The notes below the pieces were generated by a model. It searched no databases. It had not been told where the DNA came from and saw nothing but the letters and a program-made list of their open reading frames with translations. Positions 1 through 8,197 of a stretch of 64,000 bases of DNA are shown here, in pieces. The number at the start of each line of letters is the position of its first letter. Position 1 is the first letter of the stretch. A program made the position numbers and the translations under genes. Source of the DNA: Flavobacterium sp. ov086 (GTDB lineage: Bacteria > Bacteroidota > Bacteroidia > Flavobacteriales > Flavobacteriaceae); NCBI RefSeq assembly GCF_900187965.1, contig NZ_FZNL01000013.1, positions 62,001-126,000 on the forward strand, written 5' to 3'.

Positions 1-28
1 AAATTAACAAAATTTAAGAGTTAAAATT

Positions 29-667
29 GTGAAAGAATATCAGGTAGCTTTAATAGATAAAAATCAGAAAAAATCGAGTGAAATTTTAGATTTGGCTTTG
101 TGGGAAAAAGCAAATTGTTTAACTGATTTTTCTTCACCCTGGAAAAATGATTCTTTCTCTAAAATAGAGTTTAGAGCACTTTGGGATCTTGAAAATCTCT
201 TTTTTAATTTCAGGGTTTTTGATACTGCTATTTATATCGATCGAAAAGATGATAGTTTTGATAGCATCGGAAATTCAGATAGAGTAGAGCTTTTCTTTCG
301 TACAAATGATTCCTTAAACCCTTATTATTGCCTTGAAATGGACACCGCAGCAAGAATAATGGATTTTGAAGCGCGACCGAACAAGAATTTCGATTTTAAC
401 TGGAAATGGTCTAAAAAGGATATAGAAGTAAAAGCTTCAAAAGAGGAAACTTCATTTTGTGTCGAAGGCCGAATTAGTATTCAGTCCTTAGAAGATTTAA
501 ATTTAATTAAGAACAATACAATCGAAGCAGGAGTTTTTAGGGCAAAATTTTCTCTGGTCGAAAATCTGCAATACGACGCAACCTGGATTTCGTGGGTAAA
601 CCCAAATACCGAAACGCCTAATTTTCATATTGCTTCTTCTTTTGGGAAATTTATTTTGATGGAATAG
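29..667 (+). CDS. Carbohydrate-binding family 9 (CBM9)-like protein
   Basis: This 212-residue protein resembles the CBM9-like sugar-binding fold found as stand-alone proteins in Flavobacteria. It is rich in beta strand and has a W-E-K-A segment near residues 25-28, an acidic-aromatic strand S-D-R-V-E-L-F-F at 83-90, and an aromatic stretch T-W-I-S-W-V at 185-190 that could contact sugar. There is no signal peptide, so it is probably cytosolic. The start is a GTG; an in-frame TAA at 5-7 shows the gene is complete. It sits beside a sugar-uptake locus, which fits a role in handling oligosaccharides. The family call is by overall pattern; the ligand is unknown. Confidence 0.6.
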   Translation: MKEYQVALIDKNQKKSSEILDLALWEKANCLTDFSSPWKNDSFSKIEFRALWDLENLFFNFRVFDTAIYIDRKDDSFDSIGNSDRVELFFRTNDSLNPYYCLEMDTAARIMDFEARPNKNFDFNWKWSKKDIEVKASKEETSFCVEGRISIQSLEDLNLIKNNTIEAGVFRAKFSLVENLQYDATWISWVNPNTETPNFHIASSFGKFILME

Positions 668-676
668 GTTTTTGGG

Positions 677-716
677 AAAGAGGCAAAGGTTCAAAGAGGC
701 AAAGGTGCAAAGGTCT
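677..716. repeat. Short direct repeats AGGCAAAGGT / AGGTGCAAAGG
   Basis: Two AGGCAAAGGT units with spacers (GAGGCAAAGGTTCAAAGAGG and so on) follow the first gene. Related text (CCTTTGACCCTTTGACAC) appears in the opposite sense at 32018-32045, so this is probably a degenerate dispersed intergenic repeat. Confidence 0.5.
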
Positions 717-717
717 T

Positions 718-918
718 GCCCGCGGATTAATTGGATTGAACGGGTTTTCGCTGTTTTTTTTTAGTTAAGGTTTGATAGAAAAAAATCTGCTTAATCTGCT
801 AAATCTGCGAGCAAGCTTTTATCACACAGGTAAAAAATAAATCTGCGAAAACCCGTTTAATCCGCAAAATTCGTGTGCCATTTATAAACTTAGCGTCTTT
901 GTGACTTCGTGGCAAACA
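718..918. repeat. Intergenic inverted-repeat element
   Basis: The left part contains GCGGATTAATT and CGGGTTTTCGC. The right part contains GCGAAAACCCGTTTAATCCGC, so the two pair as an imperfect inverted repeat. Inside are three copies of AATCTGC-like text. The right end, CTTCGTGGC, resembles the CCACGAA repeats seen elsewhere in the window. No coding potential is visible. It separates the convergent ends of the CBM9-like gene and the regulator, so it may also act as a terminator. Confidence 0.55.
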
Positions 919-921
919 ACA

Positions 922-1962
922 CTAAGAAATATAAAATGAAGCATTCTCTACATTGATAATATCAATAGGAAGTAAAATTGTTTCCGGAATATCTTTTCGG
1001 AATAAAAAATGCTCTACTAAAGTACTTACGCCAAGATAAGCTTGTCTTTTTTGATTTTGGTGAATTAAAAAATGAACCAATCCCTGATTTAAGAAGTTTA
1101 CATTTTTTTCGACCAAATCGTAACCAATAATAGCAATCTTTTTATCTTTTAAAGAAGATAGGATAGAAGCAATTTGATAGGCTTTTGAAGTTGTAATGAA
1201 AATTCCTTTCAAGTTTGGGTTTTCTTCCAGAAAAGTCGAAAACTTAGTTTCAACATTTGGATGTTTTAATTTTAGAGTTGTCAGCGCAAAATTAGAAGTG
1301 TTTTTTTCGCTGAAGTAACTTCTAAAACCTTTTTCTTTTTCCTGCATGTGAACGGCATTTTTAAGGCTTTCGTCAATATGTATAATTGCAATTTGACCAT
1401 CGCTTAAAATCAAGTTCATTAAACTTGCAGCTACGCGACCACTTTTAAACAAATCCTGTCCAACAAAACTTTTGATAGATTTGCCTTCAATTTGATTGTT
1501 AAAAGTATTCACTATAATATTCAATTCGTCGTATTGTTTTAATACTTCGAGTGTTTCTTTATAGAAAAAGGGAGCGATCAAAACCGCATCCGGAGATTGT
1601 TTTATAATATTTTCGTTTGCATTTAAAAACGATTTAGTGCTTTCCGGATTAAAATAATGCGTTTCAATAACCACACTATAAGCTTTAAACTCTGTTATCG
1701 CTTCCTGAATTCCGTTTACACAAGGAAGCCAGTAAGAGTCAATTTCCGGATCAGGTAGTAAAACACAGATTCTGTAAACTTTTGTGTTTTTTAAATTTCG
1801 GGCAATTAAGTTCGGCTGATAGTCAATAACGTTCAGAACTTCGTTTATTTTATCCAATGCTGCCGGAGATACTTTTCCTCTATTGTGCAAAACCCGGTCT
1901 ACAGTTCCTTTAGAAACTCCAGCCATTTTTGCTATATCCTTAATTGTGTACTTTTTATCCAT
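922..1962 (-). CDS. LacI-family transcriptional regulator
   Basis: This 346-residue repressor has an N-terminal LacI helix-turn-helix (about residues 5-25, with AGVSKGTVDRVLHNRG, the subtype common in Bacteroidota) followed by a hinge. From about residue 66 (ICVLLPDPEIDSYW) it has a periplasmic-binding-protein-like sensor domain of the type that binds sugars. It is divergent from the kinase-transporter-NagB operon, and two near-palindromic sites lie between them, so it very likely controls that operon. The inducer cannot be read from the sequence; an amino sugar or its phosphate is the best guess from the neighbours. Confidence 0.9.
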   Translation of the reverse strand: MDKKYTIKDIAKMAGVSKGTVDRVLHNRGKVSPAALDKINEVLNVIDYQPNLIARNLKNTKVYRICVLLPDPEIDSYWLPCVNGIQEAITEFKAYSVVIETHYFNPESTKSFLNANENIIKQSPDAVLIAPFFYKETLEVLKQYDELNIIVNTFNNQIEGKSIKSFVGQDLFKSGRVAASLMNLILSDGQIAIIHIDESLKNAVHMQEKEKGFRSYFSEKNTSNFALTTLKLKHPNVETKFSTFLEENPNLKGIFITTSKAYQIASILSSLKDKKIAIIGYDLVEKNVNFLNQGLVHFLIHQNQKRQAYLGVSTLVEHFLFRKDIPETILLPIDIINVENASFYIS

Positions 1963-1967
1963 ATAAG

Positions 1968-2000
1968 CAAATATAGAAACTTTGATTTAATTATTTCAAA
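1968..2000 (-). promoter_or_regulatory. Promoter of the LacI-type regulator
   Basis: Read on the minus strand, TTTG (1997-2000) is followed after 21 nt by TATATTTG (1968-1975). This is a good match to the Bacteroidota -33/-7 consensus. The -7 element ends six bases before the regulator's ATG. Confidence 0.65.
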
Positions 2001-2021
2001 AATTCTGTAAGAATTATTTAG

Positions 2022-2058
2022 TGTGCTCGAGAACATTTATTTAGTGTGTTCGAGCACA
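2022..2058. promoter_or_regulatory. Tandem LacI-type operator pair
   Basis: Two 14-bp imperfect palindromes, TGTGCTCGAGAACA (2022-2035) and TGTGTTCGAGCACA (2045-2058), each have a central CG and six of seven symmetric pairs. They are 23 bp apart, start to start (about two helical turns), and each follows TTTAG. The central CG and the size are typical of LacI/GalR operators. They lie between the divergent regulator and the kinase operon. Confidence 0.75.
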
Positions 2059-2193
2059 TTTTTTGTTTTTTTCTTGTTTTATAAAAATATAATCTATAGT
2101 TTCGTAGAATCAAAACCAGAAAACTAGAATAAATCCTTAACCAATTAGCATTGTAACTTGTTGTTTTACAGTGTTTTGTTATATAATTTTCAA

Positions 2194-3285
2194 GTGAAAA
2201 AAATTACTTCATTAGCCCCAGGCCGGACATGTCTCTTTGGAGATCATCAGGATTATTTAGGATTGCCGGTTATAGCCTGTGCAATCGATAGAAATATAAA
2301 ACTAACTGCTGAACAAAATGAGATCCGCGCATTTGTTCTGAATATGATTGATATTGGTGAAGTTCGTATCATTGATATTGATGCAACTTTCGATAAATTA
2401 AAACCCAGAGATTATTTTGCTTCATCATTGCGGGTATTGCGCAGATATGGTTGTGTACCCAATATAGGTTATACTATTACAATAACCGGAGATATTCCTA
2501 TTAATTCAGGAACATCAAGTTCATCAGCTTTATTAATGGCGTGGATTCGTTTTTTAATTACCGCTTTTGGAGTTGATCATGAAGTAACACCGGAGTTTAT
2601 TTCGAAAATTGGATATGAATCTGAAGTTTTAGAACACGGTGAACCGGGTGGGATGATGGATCATTTTAGTATTGGAGCAGGGAATATTGTGTTTATAAAT
2701 ACAAAAGATCCTTTCTCGTATAAAATTATTGGAACAGAATTAAAAGGTTTAATTACCGGAGTTTCCGGAGTTCCAAAAGAAACAATTGGATTACTTGGTG
2801 AAGTAAAAGGAAATGCTTTAATGTCTATTGGAATTGTCAAGCAAAATTTCCCTGATTTTGATTTACACTCTTCTAAAATAGAAGATATAGATCGTTACAG
2901 AAACTGTTTGCCAGACCGATTGATTCCGTTTTTTGAAGCCGCTTTAAAAAATTATCATTATACCAAAGAAGCTTTAAAAGAGTTCGAAAAGCCAGTTTTA
3001 GATCTTAAAAAAATAGGAGAATTAATGAATCAGCATCATGAAGTTTTGCGTGATTTATTGAAAATTACAGTTCCAAGAATCGATGATATGATCAATGCAG
3101 CTTTGCGAGCTGGTGCTTACGGAGCTAAAATTGTAGGTTCAGGCGGCGGCGGAAGTATTGTTGTAATTGCCGATCCTAAAAAAGAAGATTCGGTAATCGA
3201 AGCTATTTTAAAAGCCGGAGCTCAGGAAGCTTATGCTGTGTCTGTAGATCCGGGTGTGAGAGTTATTGAAAACATTGAAATTTAA
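2194..3285 (+). CDS. GHMP-family sugar kinase (galactokinase-like)
   Basis: This 363-residue protein has the three GHMP kinase signatures: the galactokinase-like N-terminal box APGRTCLFGDHQDYLG near residue 7, the glycine/serine ATP loop SGTSSSSALL near 105, and the C-terminal GSGGGGS loop near 313. It should phosphorylate a sugar, probably at C1. I chose the GTG at 2194 because the signature box follows directly; an upstream in-frame TTG at 2158 would add 12 unlikely residues. The next gene, 9 bp on, is a sugar-phosphate nucleotidyltransferase, which suggests a sugar to sugar-1-P to NDP-sugar route. The sugar itself is not identifiable. Confidence 0.8.
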   Translation: MKKITSLAPGRTCLFGDHQDYLGLPVIACAIDRNIKLTAEQNEIRAFVLNMIDIGEVRIIDIDATFDKLKPRDYFASSLRVLRRYGCVPNIGYTITITGDIPINSGTSSSSALLMAWIRFLITAFGVDHEVTPEFISKIGYESEVLEHGEPGGMMDHFSIGAGNIVFINTKDPFSYKIIGTELKGLITGVSGVPKETIGLLGEVKGNALMSIGIVKQNFPDFDLHSSKIEDIDRYRNCLPDRLIPFFEAALKNYHYTKEALKEFEKPVLDLKKIGELMNQHHEVLRDLLKITVPRIDDMINAALRAGAYGAKIVGSGGGGSIVVIADPKKEDSVIEAILKAGAQEAYAVSVDPGVRVIENIEI

Positions 3286-3294
3286 AGTATAAGT

Positions 3295-4170
3295 ATGCAC
3301 AACAATTTAGTTATTCTTGCGGGTGGAGCATCTTCCCGCATGAAAAAAGAAGCAGTTTTAGATAATTTATCTCCTGAAGAAATCGCTCAGGCAAACGAAA
3401 GAAGCAAAGGTTTAATAGGCGTTGGTGCAAGCGGAAGACCTTTATTGGATTATCTTTTATTGAATGCTAAAAAAGCGGGATATAAAAACATCTACATTAT
3501 TATTGGGGAACAAGGGGAGTTGTTCAAGGAGTTTTACGGAAGCCAGAATATCAATAATGATTTTCACGGACTTACTATTTCATTTGCCGTACAATATATT
3601 CCCGAAGGTAGGGTAAAACCATTTGGTACTGCCGACGCTTTGTTTCAGGCCGTAGAACAATTTCCGGAGTTGAATTCACAACAATATTCGGTTTGTAACA
3701 GCGATAATTTATATTCGGCGAAAGCCTTATTAGCCTTAAGAGAAACCAATAGTCCAAACGCTTTTATTGCTTATGATCGTGACGCATTGGAATTTCCTTC
3801 TGAAAGAATTTCGCGTTTTGCTATTGCCAAATTGGATAAAAATAATCAGTTATTAGACATCTTAGAAAAACCTTCGGCAGATGTTTTAAACGATTATAAA
3901 GATGTTGAAGGGAAAATCAGAGTGAGTATGAATGCTTTTAAATTTAACGGAAGCACTTTATATACACATCTTAAAAATTGCCCTGTTCATCCTGAAAGAG
4001 ACGAAAAAGAATTGCCAACAGTACTATTAAATTCGGTAAAAGAAAACCCAAATACAACCTTGGGAATTCCGTTTTCTGAGCATGTTCCGGATCTAACAGC
4101 AAAAGAAGATATTGCCGATGTAAAAGCCTATTTGCAACAATATTATCCCGTTTTGGACTGGGGCAACTAA
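3295..4170 (+). CDS. Sugar-phosphate nucleotidyltransferase
   Basis: This 291-residue protein has the N-terminal nucleotide-binding loop ILAGGASSRMKK (residues 7-18) of the NTP-transferase family and the later S-V-C-N-S-D-N-L motif, where the aspartate normally binds the metal and nucleotide. It would form an NDP-sugar from the sugar-1-phosphate made by the kinase just upstream. The gene starts nine bases after the kinase stop, so they are almost certainly co-transcribed. Family members act on glucose, N-acetylglucosamine, mannose or fucose phosphates; the sequence alone does not decide which. Confidence 0.8.
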   Translation: MHNNLVILAGGASSRMKKEAVLDNLSPEEIAQANERSKGLIGVGASGRPLLDYLLLNAKKAGYKNIYIIIGEQGELFKEFYGSQNINNDFHGLTISFAVQYIPEGRVKPFGTADALFQAVEQFPELNSQQYSVCNSDNLYSAKALLALRETNSPNAFIAYDRDALEFPSERISRFAIAKLDKNNQLLDILEKPSADVLNDYKDVEGKIRVSMNAFKFNGSTLYTHLKNCPVHPERDEKELPTVLLNSVKENPNTTLGIPFSEHVPDLTAKEDIADVKAYLQQYYPVLDWGN

Positions 4171-4279
4171 AAAGAATTAACAAAAAATTGATATCTAATT
4201 TACGGATAAGTATAACTTATTAGACTATTTTTGTTTTGAAATTGCAAAAAAAATGCATCAATCTGTATTTTAATTGCGA

Positions 4280-4287
4280 TATATTTG
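4280..4287 (+). promoter_or_regulatory. Possible -7 element before the MFS permease
   Basis: TATATTTG matches the Bacteroidota -7 consensus and lies 70 bp before the permease ATG. A second candidate, TATTTTTG, is at 4226-4233. Neither has a clear TTTG at the usual distance upstream, so an internal promoter is only suggested. Confidence 0.4.
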
Positions 4288-4356
4288 CAAAAAAAAAGTT
4301 GATGCTATTTTAGATTGAGAAAACCACTAATCTATTAACAATCAACCAAAAGTATT

Positions 4357-5736
4357 ATGTCAAACATTGAAAGTGCATTACATATAGACAAGAGGAGTAC
4401 TATTATTCCGATGATAATCTTAACTGCATTATTTTTTATTCTGGGTTTTGTGACCTGGTTAAACGGGCCTTTAATTCCATTTTTTCAGTTGGCATGTGAG
4501 TTGACTTCTTCTCAGGCTTATTTTGTAACTTTTGCTTTTTACATTGCCTATTTTGTAATGGCAATTCCATCATCGTGGGTAATTGAAAAAGTAGGGTATA
4601 AAAATGGTATTTCGTTAGGATTATTAATCATTGCAGCGGGCGCATTTATGTTTTACCCAGCGGCCGAAAGCAGAACTTTTTTATTGTTTTTAATTGCATT
4701 ATTTGTAATGGGAACAGGTTTGGCAATTTTGCAGACTGCATCAAATCCGTATGTAGTCGTTATTGGTCCAAGAGAAAGTGCTGCGGCGAGAATTAGTGTT
4801 TTAGGAATTGCCAATAAATTAGCCGGATTTGTTGCACCGCTTATATTGACAGCTCTGGTTTTGTCTAATATGCAGGAGTTTACAGCAGATAAAATTGCAT
4901 TATTGGATTCTGTTTCAAAGACAAATGCTTTAAATTCACTTGCATTACAATTGCAAAGACCATATCTTTATATGGGATTGATTATTATGATTTTGGCGTT
5001 GATGGTAAAGCTGTCGCCACTTCCTGAAATTGATTTGGATGAAGACGGAAATGTAACGCATTTGAGTATTTTTAAGCAAATCAGAAATGCATTCAGACGT
5101 CCGCAATTGGTTTTAGGCGTAATCACTTTAATGTTGTATTTGGCTGCCGAAGTTTTAGCCGGAGATTCTATTGGAGGTTTCGGAAAAGAACTTGGAGTAT
5201 ATGGAACAGAAGGGAATTTTTATTTAAAATTAACCTCTTTCACAATGTCGGCAATGGTTGTGGGGTATATATTAGGAATCACATTAATACCTAAATATGT
5301 TTCGCAAGTTACAGCCTTGAAAGCGTCAGGAGTTTTAGGTTTGATTTTAGTATTGGTAATAGTTTTGATTTCGCCAAAAATAATGATTCAGTTGCCTGGA
5401 ATTCCAAACTTGCCAGTTGTACTGCTTTTAGTAGCATTATTAGGTTTGGCAAATGCACTTTGCTGGCCCGCAATTTGGCCAATGGCATTAGAAGATTTAG
5501 GAGGATATACTAAAATTGGAAGCGCAATTTTGATCATGGGAATCATTGGAGGAGCTATTTTTCCTTTGTTTTACGGAATAATCACAGAAAATATAAACGC
5601 ATCAAATATTGCAAACGGAACCGCAGCAGTTTCAAAAAGCGGAAATCAGATTGCGTATTTAATGTTGTTACCATCTTATTTAATGATTCTTTTTTATGCT
5701 GTAAAAGGTCATAAATACCGAAGTTGGAAAATTTAA
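4357..5736 (+). CDS. FucP-type MFS sugar permease
   Basis: This 459-residue, very hydrophobic protein has about 12 membrane helices. The N-terminus has the FucP/GluP-like L-N-G-P-L-I-P-F-F-Q loop in the first helix and a P-S-S-W-V-I-E-K-V-G-Y-K-N-G loop between helices 2 and 3, the MFS signature region of the glucose/galactose/fucose:proton symporters. It lies in the inner membrane and would import the monosaccharide used by its operon neighbours (kinase, nucleotidyltransferase, NagB-LmbE). In Bacteroidota, GlcNAc permeases such as NagP belong to this group, which fits the nagB-like gene 28 bp downstream. Confidence 0.85.
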   Translation: MSNIESALHIDKRSTIIPMIILTALFFILGFVTWLNGPLIPFFQLACELTSSQAYFVTFAFYIAYFVMAIPSSWVIEKVGYKNGISLGLLIIAAGAFMFYPAAESRTFLLFLIALFVMGTGLAILQTASNPYVVVIGPRESAAARISVLGIANKLAGFVAPLILTALVLSNMQEFTADKIALLDSVSKTNALNSLALQLQRPYLYMGLIIMILALMVKLSPLPEIDLDEDGNVTHLSIFKQIRNAFRRPQLVLGVITLMLYLAAEVLAGDSIGGFGKELGVYGTEGNFYLKLTSFTMSAMVVGYILGITLIPKYVSQVTALKASGVLGLILVLVIVLISPKIMIQLPGIPNLPVVLLLVALLGLANALCWPAIWPMALEDLGGYTKIGSAILIMGIIGGAIFPLFYGIITENINASNIANGTAAVSKSGNQIAYLMLLPSYLMILFYAVKGHKYRSWKI

Positions 5737-5764
5737 CGAGAGAAATTAAAAAAAAGACTATATC

Positions 5765-7693
5765 ATGTTAAAAAGTAAAATCGACAAAGCAACGGGGTTC
5801 GAGAAACGATTCGAAAACATCAATACAGTTGTTTTTGAAAATTCAAATGATGCTTCAAAAGCGGTTGCTCAGGAAATTGCAGCTTTAATTCAATCCAAAC
5901 AAAAAGAAAACAAGCCTTGTATTTTAGGTCTTGCAACAGGTTCTTCTCCAAAAGGATTATATGCAGAATTAGTACGTTTGCATAAAGAAGAAGGTTTAAG
6001 TTTTAAGAACGTAATTAGTTTTAACCTGGATGAATATTATCCAATGGCGCCAAATTCTATCAACAGTTATGTTCGTTTTATGAAAGAATTACTGTTTGAT
6101 CATGTCGATATTTTACCTGAAAACGCTCATGTTCCGGATGGACTTTTAACAAAAGAACAAATTGCAGATTATTGCCACGATTATGAAGCTAAAATTGAAG
6201 CTTTGGGCGGAATCGATCTTCAAATTCTTGGAATTGGTGGTAACGGGCATATTGGTTTTAATGAGTCTGGATCGTTACAAAACTCTAAAACTCGTTTAGT
6301 AGCTTTAGATCACATTACGAGAGTTGCTGCAAGTAAAGATTTCTTCGGATTGAGTAATACGCCAAGAACAGCAATCACACTTGGAGTAAAGAAAATCATG
6401 GAAGCCAAACAAGTTATTTTAATGGCTTGGGGAGAAGGAAAAGCAAATATTGTAAAGAAATCTGTAGAAGACGAAGTTACAAATCGCGTTCCAGCTTCAT
6501 TTTTACAGGAGCATAATAATGCTGTTTTTATTTTGGATAAAGAAGCTTCTTCAAAACTAACAAGAATCAATAAACCTTGGTTGGTAGAGAAAGTAATCTG
6601 GACGGATAAGTTAACTCGTAAAGCGGTTTTAGGATTAGCACTTCAGCTTAAGAAACCAATTTTGATGCTTACAGATGCAGATTATATCGAGCACGGAATG
6701 AGCGATTTATTGGCTGATTCTGGTCCGGCTTACGATATCAACATCAAAATATTCAATAAATTACAAAATACAATTACAGGTTGGCCAGGTGGAAAACCAA
6801 ATTCAGATGATACAAATCGTCCTGAAAGAGCAGAGCCGGCAAGAAAACGTGTATTGATTTTTAGCCCGCATCCTGATGATGATATTATTAGTATGGGAGG
6901 AACTTTTATGCGTTTGCAAGAGCAAGGACATGAAGTACATGTTGCGTATCAAACTTCAGGAAATATTGCTGTAGCGGATGATGAAGCGTTGCGTTTTGCA
7001 AGATTCGTAATTGATTACAACGAGAAATTCGGAATTAAAAGTGTCGAGGCAGATAATATCTACCAAAAAGCAGCTACTTTTTTAACCAATAAAAAGAACA
7101 GCGAAATTGACATTCCTGAAGTACGTTACATTAAAGGATTAATCAGAAAAGGGGAGGCGAGAGCTACAAGTCACTTTGTTGGATTGACAGACGATCAGAT
7201 TCATTTTATGGAATTACCTTTCTATGAAACCGGAACTATTGAGAAAAAACCAATAGGGAAAGAAGATATTCAATTGACAATGGATTTAATCGAAAAAATT
7301 AAACCACATCAGATCTACGCGGCAGGAGATTTAGCAGATCCACACGGAACGCATAAAGTTTGTCTGGACGCTATTTTTGAAGCTGTAAAAGCATTAAAAC
7401 CAAAATCATTTATGGACGATTGCTGGTTATGGTTGTACCGTGGAGCTTGGCAGGAATGGGGAATTGATGAAGTTGAAATGGCCGTGCCAATGAGCCCGGA
7501 TCAGGTTTTGGCTAAACGTCACGGAATCTTCAAACACCAATCTCAAAAAGACGGTGTTGTTTTTCAAGGAACCGATGCCAGAGAATTTTGGCAAAGAGCC
7601 GAAGACAGAAACGCTGAGACAGCTGCTTTGTACCAACAATTAGGTTTGGCAACATATGCGGCAATGGAAGCTTTCGTGAGATGGCATTACTAG
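5765..7693 (+). CDS. Glucosamine-6-phosphate deaminase-like / LmbE-type deacetylase fusion
   Basis: This 642-residue protein has two enzymes in one chain. Residues about 20-280 are a NagB domain with LATGSSPKGLY near 57, FNLDEYYP near 89 and GIGGNGHIGFNES near 157. The second domain, from about 362, is LmbE/PIG-L-like: SPHPDDDIISMGG supplies the His-Pro-Asp-Asp zinc motif, and D-P-H-G-T-H near 524 the distal histidines. NagB converts glucosamine-6-P to fructose-6-P and ammonia; LmbE proteins remove N-acetyl groups from GlcNAc-type substrates. Such two-domain proteins are known in Bacteroidota. Whether both halves are active is not shown by the sequence, though the key motifs are intact. Confidence 0.85.
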   Translation: MLKSKIDKATGFEKRFENINTVVFENSNDASKAVAQEIAALIQSKQKENKPCILGLATGSSPKGLYAELVRLHKEEGLSFKNVISFNLDEYYPMAPNSINSYVRFMKELLFDHVDILPENAHVPDGLLTKEQIADYCHDYEAKIEALGGIDLQILGIGGNGHIGFNESGSLQNSKTRLVALDHITRVAASKDFFGLSNTPRTAITLGVKKIMEAKQVILMAWGEGKANIVKKSVEDEVTNRVPASFLQEHNNAVFILDKEASSKLTRINKPWLVEKVIWTDKLTRKAVLGLALQLKKPILMLTDADYIEHGMSDLLADSGPAYDINIKIFNKLQNTITGWPGGKPNSDDTNRPERAEPARKRVLIFSPHPDDDIISMGGTFMRLQEQGHEVHVAYQTSGNIAVADDEALRFARFVIDYNEKFGIKSVEADNIYQKAATFLTNKKNSEIDIPEVRYIKGLIRKGEARATSHFVGLTDDQIHFMELPFYETGTIEKKPIGKEDIQLTMDLIEKIKPHQIYAAGDLADPHGTHKVCLDAIFEAVKALKPKSFMDDCWLWLYRGAWQEWGIDEVEMAVPMSPDQVLAKRHGIFKHQSQKDGVVFQGTDAREFWQRAEDRNAETAALYQQLGLATYAAMEAFVRWHY

Positions 7694-7719
7694 AAAGCTC
7701 CTAAGGTTCTTAGTTGCTA

Positions 7720-7737
7720 TCCCGATAGCTATCGGGA
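7720..7737. repeat. 18-bp perfect palindrome TCCCGATAGCTATCGGGA
   Basis: This self-complementary 18-mer lies 27 bp after the nagB-like gene. Palindromes of this wording recur between genes in Flavobacterium genomes (from memory), so it is probably a dispersed repeat rather than a local operator. Confidence 0.6.
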
Positions 7738-7754
7738 CTAAGTTTTAATATTCA

Positions 7755-7811
7755 CCACGAATTCACGAATTAGTTTTAAGTATAATTCGTGAATTCGTGG
7801 CGATTTTTTTT
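7755..7811 (+). terminator. Strong hairpin terminator made of CCACGAATT repeats
   Basis: CCACGAATTCACGAATTA (7755-7772) pairs perfectly with TAATTCGTGAATTCGTGG (7783-7800) around a 10-nt loop, followed by CGA and nine Ts. It would end the kinase-to-nagB operon. The arms belong to the same repeat family as 19749-19837 and 34966-35093. Confidence 0.75.
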
Positions 7812-7858
7812 AATCTTTAGCAAAAGAAATAAAAAATAAGAATAGCTTTGTACCAACA

Positions 7859-7910
7859 AGAAGCAAGAAGAAAGAATGAGTCTATATTCTTTCTTCTTGC
7901 TTCTTTTTTC
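7859..7910. repeat. 19-bp perfect purine/pyrimidine hairpin
   Basis: AGAAGCAAGAAGAAAGAAT (7859-7877) is followed after 8 nt by its exact reverse complement (7886-7904), then TTTTTTC. One arm is nearly all purine and the other nearly all pyrimidine. It ends about 14 nt before the DUF3820 ATG, so it is either a second terminator or, if transcribed with that gene, a leader hairpin. Confidence 0.6.
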
Positions 7911-7918
7911 TTCACAAC

Positions 7919-8152
7919 ATGGAACCAGACAAAAAACTTCTCATAAAATTAGCTCACACCAAAATGCCTTTCGGGAAATACGAAGGATGGTTTTTAATCG
8001 ATTTACCTGAATATTATGTTGTTTGGTATCAGAATAAAGGCTTTCCAAAAGGGGAATTAGGGCAGCAATTAGCGCTTGTTTACGAATTAAAATTAAACGG
8101 TTTGGAAGAATTAATTCGGAACATTAAAAAACAATATCCCAAACCAAATTAA
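7919..8152 (+). CDS. DUF3820 family protein
   Basis: This 77-residue soluble protein shows the DUF3820 pattern: MPFGKYEGWFLIDLPEYY near residues 16-33, then a W-Y-x-x-K-G-F-P-K-G-E-L-G block and the L-V-Y-E-L-K-L-N-G-L-E end motif. The family is small and widespread, and its biochemical role is not settled; some members are called quorum-sensing-regulated virulence factor-like. The ATG follows a strong hairpin directly. The length is typical of the family. Confidence 0.8.
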   Translation: MEPDKKLLIKLAHTKMPFGKYEGWFLIDLPEYYVVWYQNKGFPKGELGQQLALVYELKLNGLEELIRNIKKQYPKPN

Positions 8153-8197
8153 AAATAGTAAGAAAAATCTTTTGCTATATCGTTTTTTTTATTTAAG

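Noticed and set aside
503-694. A 63-residue minus-strand frame over the CBM9-like gene
   Set aside because: It is an antisense shadow of the CBM9-like coding region and has no recognisable domain.
6235-6270. Asn for the Asp of E. coli NagB in the G-N-G-H-I motif as a sign of inactivity
   Set aside because: As I recall, Asn at this place is also found in active NagB proteins of Bacillus type, so it is no evidence of loss of function.
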